A stretch of 64,000 nucleotides of DNA from contig CAZIHJ010000003.1 of assembly GCA_964538485.1 (NCBI GenBank), positions 1 through 64,000 of the forward strand, read 5' to 3'. Position 1 is the stretch's first letter. Each line of letters starts with the position of its first letter. Positions 7,744 to 16,148 of the stretch are shown here, one piece after another. Source of the DNA: JBJXHC01 sp964538485. Its GTDB lineage: Bacteria > Bacteroidota > Ignavibacteria > UBA10030 > UBA6906. Under the pieces are notes generated by a model, which made no database searches, had not been told where the DNA came from, and saw only the letters and a list, made by a program, of their open reading frames with translations. The translations under genes were made by a program, and so were the position numbers.

Positions 7744-9150
7744 ATGAGACCAACGCTGCGCATCGTTTCGTTTGTCATCACAATCTTCATTGCATTGATT
7801 GCCGGATGCTCCGAGAATCCTGAGGGAACGCCGCCGCCGGGACCAGCACCCGGTGTTGTTTCCACTGTCGTCAAACCTAATGAACACAACGTACTGAGTG
7901 CAATAGCCACTGTTCGTGCCGCCAATGCTGTTTCAGTATCCGTTGAATTCTGGAATGACTCTCTCGCAATGTCAGAAACAGCCGCCGTCCTTGTCGTCGA
8001 CTCAGTTGCCGAGGTCCCGATTCTCGGACTGAGACCGGATCAAACGTACCAATTTCGCGCGAAAGCCCGGGCAGCCAGCGGTGAGACCGGATCGGGCGAT
8101 CAGATTTCCTTTTCAACAGATCCTTTGCCCGACCACCTTCCTGGCTTTACACTCATCGGAAGTCAATCGCCCACTCCGGGCTACGTCATGATCGGGGTTT
8201 CCGGTGCTGGTGGGACGTATGGTGCGGCTGTAATACTTGACAACCTCGGACGCATTGTTTGGTACAAGAGGTTTCAAACAGCGGTGCTTGACTTCCAGCT
8301 CCAATTCACCGGCACGTACACCGCCGGCTCATTTCTTGATAGCGTCCTCGCTTTTTATGAGCTGGACCGTCTGGGCAATGTCGTTGGCCAGTACTCAACT
8401 GTTCAAGGAGAAGAAACCGGGGTGCATGAACTCCGGTTGTACAACGGCGCGTATTGCTTGTATGGCAGTGAGTACAGGGATTCAAATCTGACCGCGCTCG
8501 GCGGCCAGGCAAATGCCATTGTGCGCGGAATGACGATCGAGTATATCAGGAACGGCCAGCCGAATTTCTTTTGGAATACCTTCGACCATCTTGAGATCAC
8601 CGACGCCACCGCGGATATTAGTCTCACCGGTGTGAACGTCAACCCGTGGCATTCCAATGCAATCGAAGTTGACACCGACGGCAATGTGCTGGTGTCGTTC
8701 AAGAACATGGATGAGATCACCAAGATCAACGTACAGACAGGAGAGATCATCTGGCGGCTGGGAGGTGAAAACAATCAGTTCACGTTCGTCAACGATCCGT
8801 TGAATGGTTTTTCGCATCAACACGGCATCCGCCGACTGGCCAATGGTAATATCATCCTGTTCGACAACGGCGCCCTCCACCAACCCCCGGTCAGTCGCGC
8901 CGTGGAGTATCGTCTCGACGAGTCAACAATGGTGGCAGAGATGGTATGGGAGTATCGTCACTCGCCCCCGCTCTTCGGCAACATTATGGGATTTGCCCAA
9001 CGACTTGCGAATGGCAACACCGTGATTTGTTTTGGCTCGGCCCAACACGTTGTCGAAGTGAACAGCTCGGGAGTTGTGCAGTGGGAAGTGGCTGTCGATA
9101 ATCCCGGATATAATCTATACCGGGCATTCAGGATAGAATCTTTGTACTAA
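7744..9150 (+). CDS. arylsulfotransferase (ASST)-like lipoprotein
   Basis: A 468-residue exported protein with a lipobox (ALIAGC, Cys22) and a fibronectin-like region near residues 40-125. A beta-propeller follows that resembles the aryl-sulfate sulfotransferase family. Family-like histidine motifs are NPWHSNAIEVD and GFSHQHGIRRLANGN, and W-x-LGG/VWEY blade repeats are visible. Bacterial ASSTs move sulfate between phenolic donors and acceptors in the periplasm. The substrate here is unknown and a non-enzymatic propeller is possible. It is separated from kmo by about 70 nt and followed by the promoter of the thiamine operon, so it is probably a single-gene unit. Confidence 0.7.
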   Translation: MRPTLRIVSFVITIFIALIAGCSENPEGTPPPGPAPGVVSTVVKPNEHNVLSAIATVRAANAVSVSVEFWNDSLAMSETAAVLVVDSVAEVPILGLRPDQTYQFRAKARAASGETGSGDQISFSTDPLPDHLPGFTLIGSQSPTPGYVMIGVSGAGGTYGAAVILDNLGRIVWYKRFQTAVLDFQLQFTGTYTAGSFLDSVLAFYELDRLGNVVGQYSTVQGEETGVHELRLYNGAYCLYGSEYRDSNLTALGGQANAIVRGMTIEYIRNGQPNFFWNTFDHLEITDATADISLTGVNVNPWHSNAIEVDTDGNVLVSFKNMDEITKINVQTGEIIWRLGGENNQFTFVNDPLNGFSHQHGIRRLANGNIILFDNGALHQPPVSRAVEYRLDESTMVAEMVWEYRHSPPLFGNIMGFAQRLANGNTVICFGSAQHVVEVNSSGVVQWEVAVDNPGYNLYRAFRIESLY

Positions 9151-9163
9151 CATCATTCCGTAG

Positions 9164-9192
9164 TTGCAATACGACCACGTAGTCTGTATATT
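9164..9192 (+). promoter_or_regulatory. sigma70-like promoter of the TPP-riboswitch operon
   Basis: TTGCAA (9164-9169), a 17-bp spacer, then TATATT (9187-9192). A start near 9199 would place the riboswitch at the very 5' end of the transcript, which supports this site. Confidence 0.65.
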
Positions 9193-9203
9193 GCTGTCGA
9201 AAT

Positions 9204-9289
9204 CCGTTAGGGGTGTCCCGCCAATAAACGTGGGACTGAGATCACACCCTAAGAACCTGATCTGGACGATACCAGCGTAGGGAAACGGG
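9204..9289 (+). promoter_or_regulatory. TPP riboswitch (thi box)
   Basis: All conserved thi-box blocks are present in order: GGGGTG (9210), CTGAGA (9236), ACACCCT (9244), GAACCTGATCTGG (9253-9265), then ATACCAGCGTAGGGA (9269-9283). The P1 helix can form between CCGTT (9204-9208) and AACGG (9284-9288). A terminator hairpin follows at 9315. The arrangement predicts that thiamine pyrophosphate binding shuts off transcription of the TonB receptor, pyrophosphokinase and symporter genes. Confidence 0.95.
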
Positions 9290-9314
9290 ACCTGAATTGC
9301 TTCTATTTCTCTTC

Positions 9315-9346
9315 AGCCGTTTCTCTTACGAGAACGGCTTTTTTAT
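9315..9346 (+). terminator. rho-independent attenuator of the TPP riboswitch
   Basis: A stem AGCCGTT-TCTC / GAGA-ACGGCT with a TTAC loop is followed by a run of T residues. It lies between the aptamer and the first gene, whose own RBS (GAGGAAAAGGA) begins right after it. This is the expected position of a riboswitch expression platform. Confidence 0.85.
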
Positions 9347-9360
9347 TGAGGAAAAGGATC

Positions 9361-11796
9361 ATGAAGGGCTTCACGGTAATTCTCTGCACGCGTGTCTTGA
9401 CGTTTCTCTTAATCGGACAAGATTCATCCGCCCAACCCTTCGGGTCCATCGCAGGCACAGTGAGCGATGCGACGACACGGAGATCAATTCCCGGAACCAA
9501 CATTTCTCTCGTCGGGACAGCTCTCGGCGCCATTACGGATACCTCCGGGGGGTTTCATATCAACAACGTCACGCCGGGAATGTATGAACTGCGGGCCTCG
9601 TTTGTCGGCTACACAACGAACATACAGAGCATACACGTCTTACCGGATGATTCATCCTTTGTGAGCATCGAACTCGTACCTGAGACGATTACCATTCAAC
9701 CAATTACAGTGAGTGCTACCCGCGGACGATTGCGGGAAACGCCGGCAACATTTTCTACGCTTGACAGGATGAATATTCGCGATCATTATACCACCCAGGA
9801 CATTCCGGTTCTCCTGTCGGAGCTCCCTTCAACAACATATTATTCGGACGCCGGCAATGGCATCGGCTACACATACCTGAATATCCGCGGCTTTGATGCT
9901 CGCCGCATTGCGGTAATGGTCAACGGTATTCCACAAAATGATCCGGAGGATCACAACGTCTATTGGTTGGACATTCCCGATATTGCGGGGAGTCTGGAAG
10001 ATGTTCAGGTGCAACGCGGTGCCGGCAGCGCTTTCTACGGGTCACCCGCGATTGGTGGTTCAGTGAATCTCGTAACGTCCGGTTTCGGACGGGAACGTGA
10101 GATTATCCTGTCTGCGGGGGTTGGAAGCTTCAACTCACGCAAATACTCAGCTTCGTTCAGCTCCGGACTCATTGATAACAGGTACGCACTTCATGGACGG
10201 CTTTCCAAGATGCTGAGCAGCGGCTACCGTGACCGATCCTGGGTTGATTTCAACAGCTACTTTCTGGGGATGATCCGCTACGATGAGAATATGACCACGC
10301 AGGTGAACTTCTATGGAGGACCGATTTCCGACCATCTTGCATACTACGGGATTCCAAAGTCGGACGTGAAGGATAGATCAAAGCGGCGCACAAACCCAAT
10401 CCTCCGGGAAGAGGAAGTTGAGAATTTCTCCCAGCCCCACTATGAAGTGCTGCATGAATGGCGGCTGAGCCGGACACTTACAGTGAACAACACAGCGTTT
10501 ATCATTCTTGGTGAGGGCTTCTTCGATTATGATGGGAGCTGGGCGCCATTCTCATACTACCGGCTTACACAAGGAAACGGATTCAATGTTACCGGCGATC
10601 CCGATACGATGTACTTTAGTAGTGCACTCATCCGTGCAACCGTATCGAACAAGCAGTTTGGCTGGCTGCCTCGCATTACTCTGCGTCATGATAACGGTGA
10701 ATTCATCGCCGGGGCTGAGGTACGATTCCACCGTTCGCTCCACTGGGGAAAACTGCAGCGCGTTGATATGAGCCCCGTGTCCATTCCCGAAGATTATCGC
10801 TATTATGAATACAAGGGAGCAAAAGACATCTTCTCGCTTTATGTGCACGAACTGTATTCACTCCAGTCTAATGTGAACATCATGGCGAACGTGCAATACG
10901 TCTTCAATCGTTACCGGCTCTACGAAGAGGGATTTCTCGGGACGGACTTTGCAGTCCCATACCATTTCTTGAATCCCCGCCTTGGCGTCAACTACAATCT
11001 TGACGAGAACTGGAACACCTACCTCAGTCTTGCTTACACTTCCCGCGAACCACGATTGAAGAACCTGTATGATGCAGCGGAAGCGAGTACCCCCGCATCT
11101 TGGGGTGCAATTGTGCCACAGTTTGCCGTGGACGCAAATGGCCAGTTCAATTTTGACCAGCCGCTGGTAAAGCCGGAGCGACTGCTTGATATCGAGTTGG
11201 GCGCAGGATATTCCTCGCCGCGCGCGAGTACGACGGCAAATGTCTACTGGATGGAGTTCACGGATGAGATTGTGAAGAGCGGTCAGGTGGATCGTTTCGG
11301 TCAACCCGTCACCGGGAACGCTGAGAGAACACGTCACATCGGCATTGAAATTTCGGGGCTCTATACTCCCGTTGCATGGCTTGAGGTGCGCGGTAATGCG
11401 ACCCTCAGTCGGAACACATTTGTCAGACACACGGATTATTCATCGGGAGCCCCGCTCAGCCTGAGTGACAACCCGATCGCGGGATTTCCGGACGTTCTTG
11501 CAAACTTGCGGGTGACGTATCGGAAAGAAGGTCTCGCGGTGTCGGTTGCGGGCAGGTACGTCGGCAAACAGTATACGGATAACTTTAAGGACGAAGCCAA
11601 TACCGTGGATGCGTACGTTGTCTGTGATGGATGGATTGCTCATACCCTGCAGAGTGTTTTTGATGATGTCAATGTCGAGGCAAAGTTACAGGTGAATAAT
11701 CTCTTTGATAAACTTTACGCCGCCTATGGCGAGGGTGACCGGTTTTTTGTTGGGGCAGAAAGAAACGTATTCTTCAATCTTTCCATACACCTTTGA
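9361..11796 (+). CDS. TonB-dependent outer-membrane receptor, predicted thiamine uptake
   Basis: An 811-residue protein with a signal peptide ending near SSAQ, a CarboxypepD_reg-like domain (about 25-110), a plug (about 120-240, with GYTYLNIRGFDARR and VQVQRGAGSAFYGSPAIGGSVN) and a beta-barrel ending in FFNLSIHL with terminal aromatics. I chose ATG 9361 because AAGGA lies just upstream and a signal peptide follows; the frame also opens at a TTG 15 nt earlier, inside the leader. The upstream TPP riboswitch and downstream thiamine pyrophosphokinase imply transport of thiamine or a precursor. The substrate is inferred from regulation, not from the barrel. Confidence 0.9.
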   Translation: MKGFTVILCTRVLTFLLIGQDSSAQPFGSIAGTVSDATTRRSIPGTNISLVGTALGAITDTSGGFHINNVTPGMYELRASFVGYTTNIQSIHVLPDDSSFVSIELVPETITIQPITVSATRGRLRETPATFSTLDRMNIRDHYTTQDIPVLLSELPSTTYYSDAGNGIGYTYLNIRGFDARRIAVMVNGIPQNDPEDHNVYWLDIPDIAGSLEDVQVQRGAGSAFYGSPAIGGSVNLVTSGFGREREIILSAGVGSFNSRKYSASFSSGLIDNRYALHGRLSKMLSSGYRDRSWVDFNSYFLGMIRYDENMTTQVNFYGGPISDHLAYYGIPKSDVKDRSKRRTNPILREEEVENFSQPHYEVLHEWRLSRTLTVNNTAFIILGEGFFDYDGSWAPFSYYRLTQGNGFNVTGDPDTMYFSSALIRATVSNKQFGWLPRITLRHDNGEFIAGAEVRFHRSLHWGKLQRVDMSPVSIPEDYRYYEYKGAKDIFSLYVHELYSLQSNVNIMANVQYVFNRYRLYEEGFLGTDFAVPYHFLNPRLGVNYNLDENWNTYLSLAYTSREPRLKNLYDAAEASTPASWGAIVPQFAVDANGQFNFDQPLVKPERLLDIELGAGYSSPRASTTANVYWMEFTDEIVKSGQVDRFGQPVTGNAERTRHIGIEISGLYTPVAWLEVRGNATLSRNTFVRHTDYSSGAPLSLSDNPIAGFPDVLANLRVTYRKEGLAVSVAGRYVGKQYTDNFKDEANTVDAYVVCDGWIAHTLQSVFDDVNVEAKLQVNNLFDKLYAAYGEGDRFFVGAERNVFFNLSIHL

Positions 11797-11803
11797 GTTT
11801 GCA

Positions 11804-12436
11804 ATGAAAGCACTGGTGATCTGCAATGGTGAACCTCCTTCACGCGCCTTACTTCATCGCCATGCCCGGAGGGCCGATCTGATTGTCGCCGCCGATGGCG
11901 GGGCAAACGCTGCACGGGTGTTGGGCGTGCGTCCGCATATCATCATAGGTGACCTCGATTCTCTGAACGCTTCGACCAGGAAGCACTTCACCTCCTCCCT
12001 TATCATACACGTGAAGCGTCAGGACAACACCGATCTGGAGAAGGCGCTGGATATTCTCGCGCCACGTGTGAAGGATGTCGTGATTGTCGGCGCAGCTGGC
12101 CGCCGGCTCGATTTCACTCTTGGCAACCTCTCGGTTCTGTGGAAGTATGCCGTGAAGATGAACATTATTGTGGCTGGCGATGGATGGCAGGCGTTTCCGA
12201 TACAGCGGAAGTTCACGCGACGAGCCGCTCGCGGGACGACGGTAAGCCTCATTCCATTCGGTTCGTGTTCCGGAATTACATTGCGCGGATTGAAATACCC
12301 GCTCACAAATGCAGCAATGGCCGTTGGGGAAATTGGAGTTTCTAATGCTGTTGTTCGCTCATCGTTCAATGTGAGTGTACGGAAAGGTAAGATGCTCCTG
12401 TTGATACTTGATCCCCGGAAGGCGAGACACAATTGA
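11804..12436 (+). CDS. thiN: thiamine pyrophosphokinase
   Basis: A 210-residue kinase that makes TPP from thiamine and ATP. Family motifs are ADGGAN (30-35), IGDLDS (48-53) and the DNTDLEKAL segment (73-81), followed by a C-terminal beta-barrel domain with GTTVSLIPF. I chose ATG 11804, 7 nt after the receptor stop; the longer open frame overlaps the receptor gene. It salvages imported thiamine, and its product is the ligand of the operon's riboswitch, closing a feedback loop. The stop overlaps the TTG start of the symporter. Confidence 0.92.
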   Translation: MKALVICNGEPPSRALLHRHARRADLIVAADGGANAARVLGVRPHIIIGDLDSLNASTRKHFTSSLIIHVKRQDNTDLEKALDILAPRVKDVVIVGAAGRRLDFTLGNLSVLWKYAVKMNIIVAGDGWQAFPIQRKFTRRAARGTTVSLIPFGSCSGITLRGLKYPLTNAAMAVGEIGVSNAVVRSSFNVSVRKGKMLLLILDPRKARHN

Positions 12437-13824
12437 GCGTCGCGCTTGCTCCGGTGGACCTGGTTATCATAGCCCTGTATTTTATCGCGGTCCTAGCCAT
12501 AGGCTTCCTCACCAAAGGGAAATCGAACGATGCGGCCGGGTTTCTTCTCGCCGGACGCTCTCTTACTCTTCCCGTGTTTGTCATGACGCTCGTCTCCACG
12601 TGGTATGGTGGGATACTGGGCGTTGGCGAGTTTTCCTATCTCTATGGGATTTCCAACTGGGTGGTGCAGGGCATTCCGTACTACGTGTTTGCAATGTTCT
12701 TTGCCCTGTTTCTTGCCAAAAAAATCAGGGCCACGGATCTCACGACCATTCCCGATCAGCTTGAACAAAGCTATGATCGTCGAACGGCAATCGCGGGCGG
12801 CGCGCTGACATTTATTCTCACTACCCCGGCACCCTACATTCTGATGCTTGGCGTCTTGATGCAGCTTGTCACGGGATGGAGCTTGCTTCTGTGCACCGTC
12901 ATCGGAACGGTTGCGTCAACCGGCTATCTTCTGTTGGGAGGTTTCAGAGCCGACGTGAATACAGATGTGTTTGAGTTTATTGTGATGTTTCTCGGCTTCA
13001 GCATCATTCTGCCCTTTGCCTACCGGACGTTCGGCGGGTTTGAGTTCATTGCAGCCAATGTGCCCCCATTGCACCTCACCTGGAACGGTGGCAACTCGAT
13101 GCAATTCGTGCTGGTCTGGTTTCTGATTGCCCTGTGGACGTTGGTTGACCCGGCATTCCATCAACGGTGTTATGCCGCACGGTCGGGTGAAGTCGCGCAG
13201 AAAGGTATTTTCATTTCCATATTGTTTTGGTTTCTGTTCGACGCGATGACAGCGACAGCGGGACTCTATGCGCGTGCGGTACTTCCGTCGCTCGAACAGC
13301 CGGTGATGGCATTTCCACTCCTTGCCGAGATGGCCCTTCCGCCGGTTGCAAAGGGGTTGTTCTATATCGGCATGCTGGCAACCATTATGTCGACGCTCAA
13401 CACGCTCACATTCGTCTCTGCAACGTCACTCGGCCGTGATATCGTCTGGCGTGTGCATGGAGCTCATGCGGGAGAATCCGAAGAACAGTATACGCGCTGG
13501 GCAATGCCAATAACTGCGTTGTTCTCGATCCTTCTTTGCGTGGCCGTTCCATCGGTGATTCGTCAATGGTACGTTATCGGAACGGTTGTGGTACCGGGGC
13601 TGCTCCTGCCGGTGCTGGCAAGCTATTTCGAACGATGGAAGATCGCTCCGCGCTATGCGTTTACGGCAATGCTGCTTGGGTGGTTCACATCCACGAGTTG
13701 GCTCTTGACCGGTTGGGCACAAGCCGGTGCAGGTGGGTATCCTTTTGGCATAGAGCCAATGTTCCCGGGCTTGTTGGTTTCGATGTTGGTGTGGTGGGGA
13801 GGGATGATGGTCAAGCGACGATAG
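12433..13824 (+). CDS. sodium:solute symporter, predicted thiamine transporter
   Basis: A 463-residue SSS-family (LeuT-fold) inner-membrane permease with about 12 hydrophobic segments and typical N-terminal features: DLVIIALYFIAVLAIGF, FLLAGRSL, then STWYGG. The start is TTG 12433, overlapping the pyrophosphokinase stop as TTGA. GGAAGG lies about 11 nt upstream. Being third in a TPP-riboswitch operon after an outer-membrane receptor and thiN, it probably carries thiamine (or HMP) across the inner membrane. Many Bacteroidota use PnuT at this position, so an SSS protein is a notable substitute. The gene overlaps the convergent methyltransferase by 14 nt. Confidence 0.85.
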   Translation: MSVALAPVDLVIIALYFIAVLAIGFLTKGKSNDAAGFLLAGRSLTLPVFVMTLVSTWYGGILGVGEFSYLYGISNWVVQGIPYYVFAMFFALFLAKKIRATDLTTIPDQLEQSYDRRTAIAGGALTFILTTPAPYILMLGVLMQLVTGWSLLLCTVIGTVASTGYLLLGGFRADVNTDVFEFIVMFLGFSIILPFAYRTFGGFEFIAANVPPLHLTWNGGNSMQFVLVWFLIALWTLVDPAFHQRCYAARSGEVAQKGIFISILFWFLFDAMTATAGLYARAVLPSLEQPVMAFPLLAEMALPPVAKGLFYIGMLATIMSTLNTLTFVSATSLGRDIVWRVHGAHAGESEEQYTRWAMPITALFSILLCVAVPSVIRQWYVIGTVVVPGLLLPVLASYFERWKIAPRYAFTAMLLGWFTSTSWLLTGWAQAGAGGYPFGIEPMFPGLLVSMLVWWGGMMVKRR

Positions 13825-14620
13825 CACTGCGCTGACGTTGAACTTCAAACAGGCACACAGCACTTGCGCTGGCAACGTTCAAAGAGTCCGTTTCGTTCAG
13901 CATCGGAATAGCGACGCGTTCATCGCTGAGTTGAAGAACCTCCGGTGCAATCCCGGTGTCTTCGTTTCCCAACACAATACAGATATCGTCCGTCAAGTGT
14001 GCCAGGTGAATTGCTGTGCTCTCGTGCGGTGACGTTGCAATTATCCGCAGGCGGTTCTTCATTGTTGAGAGCGTTGAGGCGAGATCCTGAACGTGTACGA
14101 CCGGAATCCTGAATACAGCGCCCATTGAATTCCGCACCGCGCGCCGAAGGTACGGACTGCACGATGTGCCACCCACGAGAATCGCCTGCACACCGAACCC
14201 CCCGCAGTTCCGCACAATCACCCCGACATTTTCCGCATTGGCTAATCCATCCAACGCAACTATCAACAATGGCGAGTGAAGCGAAGAGAGCACTTCGCTG
14301 AGGGACTTCTCATCGGGGAGACTGCCCACGGCCATTATTCCTTGATGCAGCCGGAAGCCCACGATGGTATTGAGAAGTGATTCCTCGGCGACATAGACAT
14401 CGCAGGGTGGAGTCAGGCCGTTTGAAAAGAGTTCGTGATACCATGCGGGAGTGACAAGGATAGACACAACGGTGAGTTCCGATGCAAGCAGTCTGCGCAC
14501 TACTTTCTCCCCTTCAGCAACAAAAATCCCCTGGACTTTGTGCTCTTGCTGGCGTCGTAGTGTGCGATACGGCTGTAACGCTGGAAGGTCAAACGATGTT
14601 ACGGGAACAACGCGGCTCAA
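13811..14620 (-). CDS. SpoU/TrmH-family RNA 2'-O-methyltransferase
   Basis: A 269-residue SPOUT enzyme with an N-terminal substrate-binding domain (VAEGEKVVRRLL) and the three SpoU motifs: NAENVGVIVRNCGGFG, IVLGNEDTGI and IPMLNETDSLNVASASAVCLFE. It probably methylates a ribose in rRNA or tRNA using S-adenosylmethionine in a trefoil knot; the target cannot be told. The start is TTG 14620, overlapping the stop of the upstream response regulator as TTGA. No ATG or GTG fits the conserved N-terminus, so coupling through this overlap is likely. Its 3' end overlaps the symporter on the other strand. Confidence 0.9.
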   Translation of the reverse strand: MSRVVPVTSFDLPALQPYRTLRRQQEHKVQGIFVAEGEKVVRRLLASELTVVSILVTPAWYHELFSNGLTPPCDVYVAEESLLNTIVGFRLHQGIMAVGSLPDEKSLSEVLSSLHSPLLIVALDGLANAENVGVIVRNCGGFGVQAILVGGTSCSPYLRRAVRNSMGAVFRIPVVHVQDLASTLSTMKNRLRIIATSPHESTAIHLAHLTDDICIVLGNEDTGIAPEVLQLSDERVAIPMLNETDSLNVASASAVCLFEVQRQRSAIVA

Positions 14621-15984
14621 TTCAGTTTGATCTGGTATTGTTGAATTTTGGTGTAGAGGGTTTTGAGACTGATACCGAGAATCTTGGCTGATTCCGTTTT
14701 GTTGCCACGAAAACTCCGCAACACCCCCTCAATATGCATCCGTTCGATCTCCTTGATGGGGAGAGCTGTGCCGATAATATTGTCTGCCTGTGAACCGCTT
14801 TGAAGCATCATAGGTGCATTCGGCAGGGAGAGATCACGGGTTTCAATGGTGTTGTCGTTGCAGAGAATTGCAGCACGCTCAATGACGTTTTCCAACTCGC
14901 GCACGTTTCCCGGCCAATCATACTCCATCAAAACTTCCATTGCCTTTGCCGAAATGCTCTTCTTCACTTTGGTCTTCATTCGGGATTCGAGAAAGGACTT
15001 CACAAGCAGTGGAATATCATCCTTTCGTTGCCGGAGTGGGGGAAGCTCGATGGTGATAACGTTGACTCTGTAGAGGAGGTCTTCCCTGAATCTTCCTTCC
15101 TTGACTTCCTCCTGCAAATTCTTGTTGGTAGCGGAGAGAATCCGGCAGTCTGCTTTGAGAACGGTATTCCCGCCGACCCTGCGGAACTCACCGCTCTGGA
15201 TAAACCGGAGTATCTTTGGCTGGACGATGTGACTGATGTCCCCGATCTCGTCGAGGAAGAGTGTGCCCTTGTCGGCAATCTCAACGATGCCCTGCTTCAT
15301 AGCGCGTGCGTCGGTGAAAGCCCCTTTTTCGTAGCCAAAGAGCTCGCTCTCGATTAACGTATCCGGGATGGACGCGCAGTTGAGGGTGACAAACGGTTCC
15401 GATTTCCGGTCGCTGTGTTGGTAGATAAAGTTGGCAATGAGCTCTTTGCCGGTTCCACTGGGGCCCTGTATCAACACTGTCGATTCAGTCGGTGCAACTT
15501 TTGCAGCGAGATCCAGAACACGCCGCAATGCGTCGCTTTCTCCGACAATCTGATTTGGCCCCTGAAGCCGGTTCAATTCCGTTTTCATCACAATGTTTTC
15601 AATCATCAACTGCCGGTGCTCGATTGCGCGTGAGATTGTCGTCAGGAGATCATCTGCAGTTGTTGGTTTGGAGATATAATCATACGCGCCGAGTTTCATG
15701 CACTCGACCGCAATTTTGATGTCCGAGGTACCTGTGAGCATGACGACTGCAATACCGGGGAAGTTGGTCTTGATGAATTTCAGCGTTTCCAATCCATCGA
15801 CCTTCGGCATCTTTATATCCATCAGAACAATGTGGAAGGGCTTGGTCTGTACAGCGTTGATTGCCGCCACACCATCAATTGCTGTGTCTATGGTGTATCC
15901 GGCACCTGAAAGAAGGGAGGAAAGCATATAACGGAACGCTTCTTCGTCGTCTACGATCAGTATGGAGACTTCTTTCTTTGTCAT
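14617..15984 (-). CDS. sigma54-dependent response regulator (NtrC family)
   Basis: A 455-residue three-domain activator. The receiver domain (1-120) has D56 as phosphorylation site, T84 and K106. The AAA+ domain has Walker A GPSGTGKE (174-181) and Walker B LFLDEIGD (D245-E246). The Fis-type HTH lies at the C-terminus (ESAKILGISLKTLYTKIQQY). The sigma54-contacting loop reads GAFTDA (221-226) instead of the usual GAFTGA. No histidine kinase is adjacent. It has its own promoter (16017-16045) and is translationally coupled to the methyltransferase gene. No target promoter was recognised. Confidence 0.93.
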   Translation of the reverse strand: MTKKEVSILIVDDEEAFRYMLSSLLSGAGYTIDTAIDGVAAINAVQTKPFHIVLMDIKMPKVDGLETLKFIKTNFPGIAVVMLTGTSDIKIAVECMKLGAYDYISKPTTADDLLTTISRAIEHRQLMIENIVMKTELNRLQGPNQIVGESDALRRVLDLAAKVAPTESTVLIQGPSGTGKELIANFIYQHSDRKSEPFVTLNCASIPDTLIESELFGYEKGAFTDARAMKQGIVEIADKGTLFLDEIGDISHIVQPKILRFIQSGEFRRVGGNTVLKADCRILSATNKNLQEEVKEGRFREDLLYRVNVITIELPPLRQRKDDIPLLVKSFLESRMKTKVKKSISAKAMEVLMEYDWPGNVRELENVIERAAILCNDNTIETRDLSLPNAPMMLQSGSQADNIIGTALPIKEIERMHIEGVLRSFRGNKTESAKILGISLKTLYTKIQQYQIKLN

Positions 15985-16016
15985 TGGTGGGGCCAGGTTG
16001 TGGAAGGAATGTGATT

Positions 16017-16045
16017 AGAATAGAGAAAAGCCCGCCGAAAGTCAA
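16017..16045 (-). promoter_or_regulatory. sigma70-like promoter for the NtrC-type regulator gene
   Basis: On the minus strand: TTGACT (16045-16040), 17 bp, TATTCT (16022-16017), about 30 nt upstream of the start codon. It is divergent to the promoter at 16075-16103. Confidence 0.55.
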
Positions 16046-16074
16046 CTCGAAATCTCGCGAACCTATTGAATTTA

Positions 16075-16103
16075 TTGACTCTTTGGAGTGTTGTTCTTAC
16101 CTT
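16075..16103 (+). promoter_or_regulatory. sigma70-like promoter for the adenosine deaminase operon
   Basis: TTGACT (16075-16080), 17 bp, TACCTT (16098-16103). The expected transcript start near 16110 leaves a leader of about 39 nt before ATG 16149. Confidence 0.5.
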
Positions 16104-16148
16104 GACCTCAACGCCGTTATCTTGTACATCCATCCAGAGTGCCTCACC

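Noticed and set aside
15861..16148. Long N-terminal extension of the adenosine deaminase frame
   Set aside because: It runs antisense through the regulator gene and both promoters; conserved sequence starts at ATG 16149.
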